Shown here one piece after another: positions 60,721-64,000 of a DNA stretch of 64,000 nt. The DNA comes from Calliopsis andreniformis (taxonomy: Eukaryota > Arthropoda > Insecta > Hymenoptera > Andrenidae): NCBI RefSeq assembly GCF_051401765.1, contig NC_135067.1:22067501-22131500 (forward strand), in the 5' to 3' direction. A program made the translations under genes and the position numbers. Each line of letters opens with the position of its first letter. Within the stretch, counting starts at the first letter, position 1. The notes below the pieces were generated by a model. It was not told where the DNA came from. It was given only the letters and a program-made list of their open reading frames with translations, and made no database searches.

Positions 60721-63700
60721 AATTTAAAGTCCCAGGAATCTGGGCAAGGGCGACAGACTTTTCCTTCGACTTGGAGCACCGCATCGATAATCCTCTTTGG
60801 TATCGTCCCGCTCAGTCCGCGGAGAATGCGCGGAACCGTGAGGCCAGCCATTTACCGCGACGCGGAAACGGCCCTTGAGGATTAATCAAATATTTAGCAG
60901 GGACGGTGGGAGAGTCCAGCGTCGGTTTTGTTCCGACGACTTTAGCGGCTTTTATCTTCGCGACGAACGCATCCCAGATGCTGCTCTCTTGGATTATCAT
61001 CTTCGTCGACGTTATCGACGAGCCTGCCCAGAAAGTGCTTGCGTCCCAATATCTCTGGAACTGGAGAAATCGAAGGGCAATTTGTCCAGCTAGATCTGCG
61101 CGGCGCGAAAGTAACGATTTCATTGTGGGTCCAGGTGGCTTCTGGATACGAGAGGCATTTTTCCCTTACGGTGTGGATAAGGCTTCCCGAATATCGGCCA
61201 TCAATAACGGGGAAAACGAGAACTATTTGATTCACGGGATCAGTAAATATGGTAACAATGAAGGCTATTCTGGTAACCGTTGTTCATTCGTTCACGCTCT
61301 CGATACACAAGCTTTAATTAAATTTACAGAAGTAAGACTGCAACGCCGCAGCAACCAAGCAAGAGCACTTTTCCCGAATAAACTGTCCGATATAAAAGTT
61401 TAAGAAGCTCTTGTCGTTTACGCCCCGTACATTTTCACCGACAAAAACTCGGAACACAACTCTGCAGAGGAGTTTCGGAAATTGCTTTACAAACGGCAAC
61501 AGTCGTTTAACAAAAAAGTAACGAAACGAACGATTATACATTTGCTAGAAAGGAAGCGTTATCGTAAAAATATCTCCTTTATTTCTATTCTCGGGACGTC
61601 TAGTAATAATACATAAAGGTCGTCGGAAGTGGCAACGAGAGGACTCTGCCTCTTTTAACGAAATTAGTTTCCCCGTAAAAATACGGACGATGCTTTACGA
61701 TATTTCGCAAAGCGAGAAACGACATCGTTTCAACGTAACGTCGTTAGAATAACGCGACCCGTACACGATTCTCTCGCAAAATACGAGTGCTATTTGTTCC
61801 GTAATATTCGCCTCGATTCATGGCAAACTCCAGCGTGATGGGTTTTGAGAGTCGCTGAAAACGTATGTATTACTGCCACAAAAACTGGTAATGACGATAG
61901 ATATTTCGTGGATACGAAACTGTAAATTAACTCGTTGGAATAGACGTGAGCTCCTCACTCCCTCGAACTCGAGAGTTATTTTAGTAAGCGGCTTTGCTTT
62001 CGGCCGCTGCGATTCCTACAAACTGCGGAGCAGAGTTCCTTGCGCTACGGAACCGATATAATGGCCATTATATTGCGTCGATGGTCGCGATCGATGTTCA
62101 CCGAATGATTTAAATTCGTCCGAATTTCACTTGGTCCAGAGCGTCGGGTGAACTGGTGCGTGTAACCCACGGTCGACTGTTCCCAGCGCGAAAAGTAGAA
62201 ATTAAATGAAACGTTAGACCGCAGAAATTACGACCGCCGCTACGAAACGCGCAAAAAGTACGCAAAATAAATTTACGGAGGCAAACAGAGTGGCCCGGGG
62301 ACACGCGAAATCTGAAATTAACATCGATATCAAAAGTGAAACTAATTTCCGGGTTCTTTGAAATTTTCTTTACTCTCTGTCGCGGTTGCTTTCGCGTATA
62401 TTCCGGGCGAAACGCGTCTGACTATCTGTCGGGAAAACTAAAATAACGGAACGCGAGTCGACGAGTAAATACCGAGGCTCCCGATTACCGGATTCGCGCA
62501 GACCAGAGAGATATCTTAATTAGGCGAACCCCTTACCGTTTTAATTGACAATTCGCTGGTTTATGTTCCAATTCACTTGCAATTCATTCAAGTTTTTTCA
62601 CCAGCCGTGTATCTCCGACACCGAGTCTTTGGGGGATGCCTCGAAGAACGGTTGAAAGCAGAATAAAAAGAGAACGCGTGTCATACAAGTTGTACCTTCT
62701 TTTTCGCTTCACGACAAAGACAGCTACGACGATAAAAATCTTTTTGCGTCTGCATAATATCATAATAACTATGTAAATCAGGCCGGCGCGTACCAGCCCA
62801 CAAACACAATCGGGCATTCGTATGCTAAATTCCCATTCCCGTTTTCCCACCCCTGTCCCGCCATTTCACTTTGCTAGGTTCTATGTATATGTATACACGT
62901 ATATAGTTATGTACCCGGTTACCTAACTCCGATAACGAGTTCAGTTCTTGAAAAAGAGACCATCCGCCACCTACTTTTCGAGCATTATCCATGCTAGTTA
63001 CACCAACGCCTAACAAATCTTCCACGGCAAAACGCGTTCCAGGACGAGTGATACTCGCGTGCCAACCTACTCATTTTCACCTTCTGGCGAATCCGCGCGA
63101 ATCCTGCCACAACGCTACACCAACCAATTCGAAATCTGACAAAATCCGGTAAAGTCTGTTGAAAGCAAATGCCCTGGCAAATACACGCTTTGTTTGTTCA
63201 CCAGTTTTTCAATCGTGGCCCCCAATCCGAAGTATTTTATGTGCACCGTTTGACAAATGCAACGCGATTTTTTAGGACAGATCGAAATGCCGATCACGCA
63301 ACGATTGCGTTGCTTATTACCGAATGCCAAGAGGAACCTTACGCCTTTAATGAATTTCATAAGCATCGTAGAAGCGTCGCGTCGCAACGCCTGAGCACCG
63401 AGTCGAACGAGACTTTAAACGGTGCTTGCAGATGGTGCTCGCTCCTCCTTTCGCGAAACCAATGCCACAGTTATTAATTGTAATGATTATATAATTGCAC
63501 CTTGCGTACTCGGTGTTGCGTTAGTAGCTTCCATAATTCGTTGCTCCTTGTTGACCCATTTCACACAGTGAATCATACTTTTCGCGAATATTAATCGCGC
63601 ATCAAATATTATCTATCCGACAGCACGCTGGATTTACATTGTATTGCAGCGAATGTTATTAAATCGATTGAATCGTAAGTTAAAGCGCGATAAAAGTCCT

Positions 63701-64000
63701 CATTGGGAATGCAAGCGATTTACCCAAATCATGCGCGATTAATTAAAACGAACGTCCGTGTACGGCAGACTGATTTTCCAGGATCGTAATTCGTAATTTT
63801 TTACTCGAGCAAACTACATTAACCGTAGTCGGTACTTTCGTAACTTCTCGTTCTTCCTCTTTCCCGACGTAACTTTCGTCTCGTTCCGCAAATATTAATA
63901 TCGTTCCCTTAATAAATGAACTGAATCAGCCGGCAGGGAGTCTTCGTTTTGTCCTCTAATAGGAGAGAGGGCCCCTGTCAGGCTACTGACACGGTAATTC
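60721..64000. other. Gene-free stretch to the window end
   Basis: The frames at 60,906-61,403 (+) and 60,812-61,123 (-) overlap on opposite strands without motifs. TA-rich runs with TATACACGTATATAG-like sequence lie near 62,890. No conserved exon, RNA gene or repeat family was recognised. Confidence 0.35.

Noticed and set aside
60906..61403. 165-codon frame on the plus strand opposite a 103-codon minus frame
   Set aside because: The overlapping frames on both strands have no motif; this is typical of GC-rich chance frames.

Overview
This window is nuclear DNA from an insect, most likely a hymenopteran (bee, ant or wasp). The genes are split by short GT-AG introns, the proteins are animal cullin, ERO1, TTLL, pygopus and chemosensory-protein orthologues, and the DNA is compact and repeat-poor. 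It shifts sharply from an AT-rich first part (about 1-11 kb) to a CpG-rich remainder. No operon, CRISPR array, prophage or rRNA gene is present, and no tRNA is convincing. All exon models were built by hand from splice sites, reading-frame continuity and family alignment from memory.

Layout. 1-2.7 kb: AT-rich DNA holding a complete non-autonomous hAT element (1375-2156, 8-bp target duplication). 2738-6476 (-): complete Cullin-5, 11 coding exons, 783 aa. 7866-9883 (+): complete ERO1 oxidoreductase, 8 exons, 469 aa, head-to-head with Cul5. 12363-14009 (+): D-aspartate/D-amino-acid oxidase, 7 exons, 339 aa. 14573-18215 (+): TTLL6/13-type tubulin polyglutamylase, 12 exons, about 792 aa, with one doubtful splice acceptor and a TTAA-flanked MITE in intron 4. 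21995-23738 (-): pygopus, 4 coding exons, 500 aa, tail-to-tail with the TTLL gene and probably with a long 3'UTR. 29864-29881 (+): a lone candidate first coding exon at the edge of a CpG-rich block. 33818-34639 (+): chemosensory protein (OS-D family), 2 exons, 114 aa, complete. From 35 kb to 64 kb I recognise no conserved protein-coding exon. That stretch carries MITEs, purine/pyrimidine tracts, palindromes and short arrays, and looks like a large intron or a regulatory gene desert.

The genes are a chance neighbourhood of housekeeping and developmental functions, not a pathway: ubiquitin ligase scaffold (Cul5), ER disulfide formation (ERO1), D-amino-acid catabolism, microtubule glutamylation, Wnt-dependent transcription (pygopus) and a small secreted ligand carrier (CSP). 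I found no convincing new biological system. The items most worth checking are the intact hAT element with its internal minisatellite, the frame conflict in the TTLL gene, the orphan 5' exon at 29.86 kb, and the palindromic motifs in the gene desert (paired octamers at 53.47 kb, perfect palindrome at 60.32 kb).
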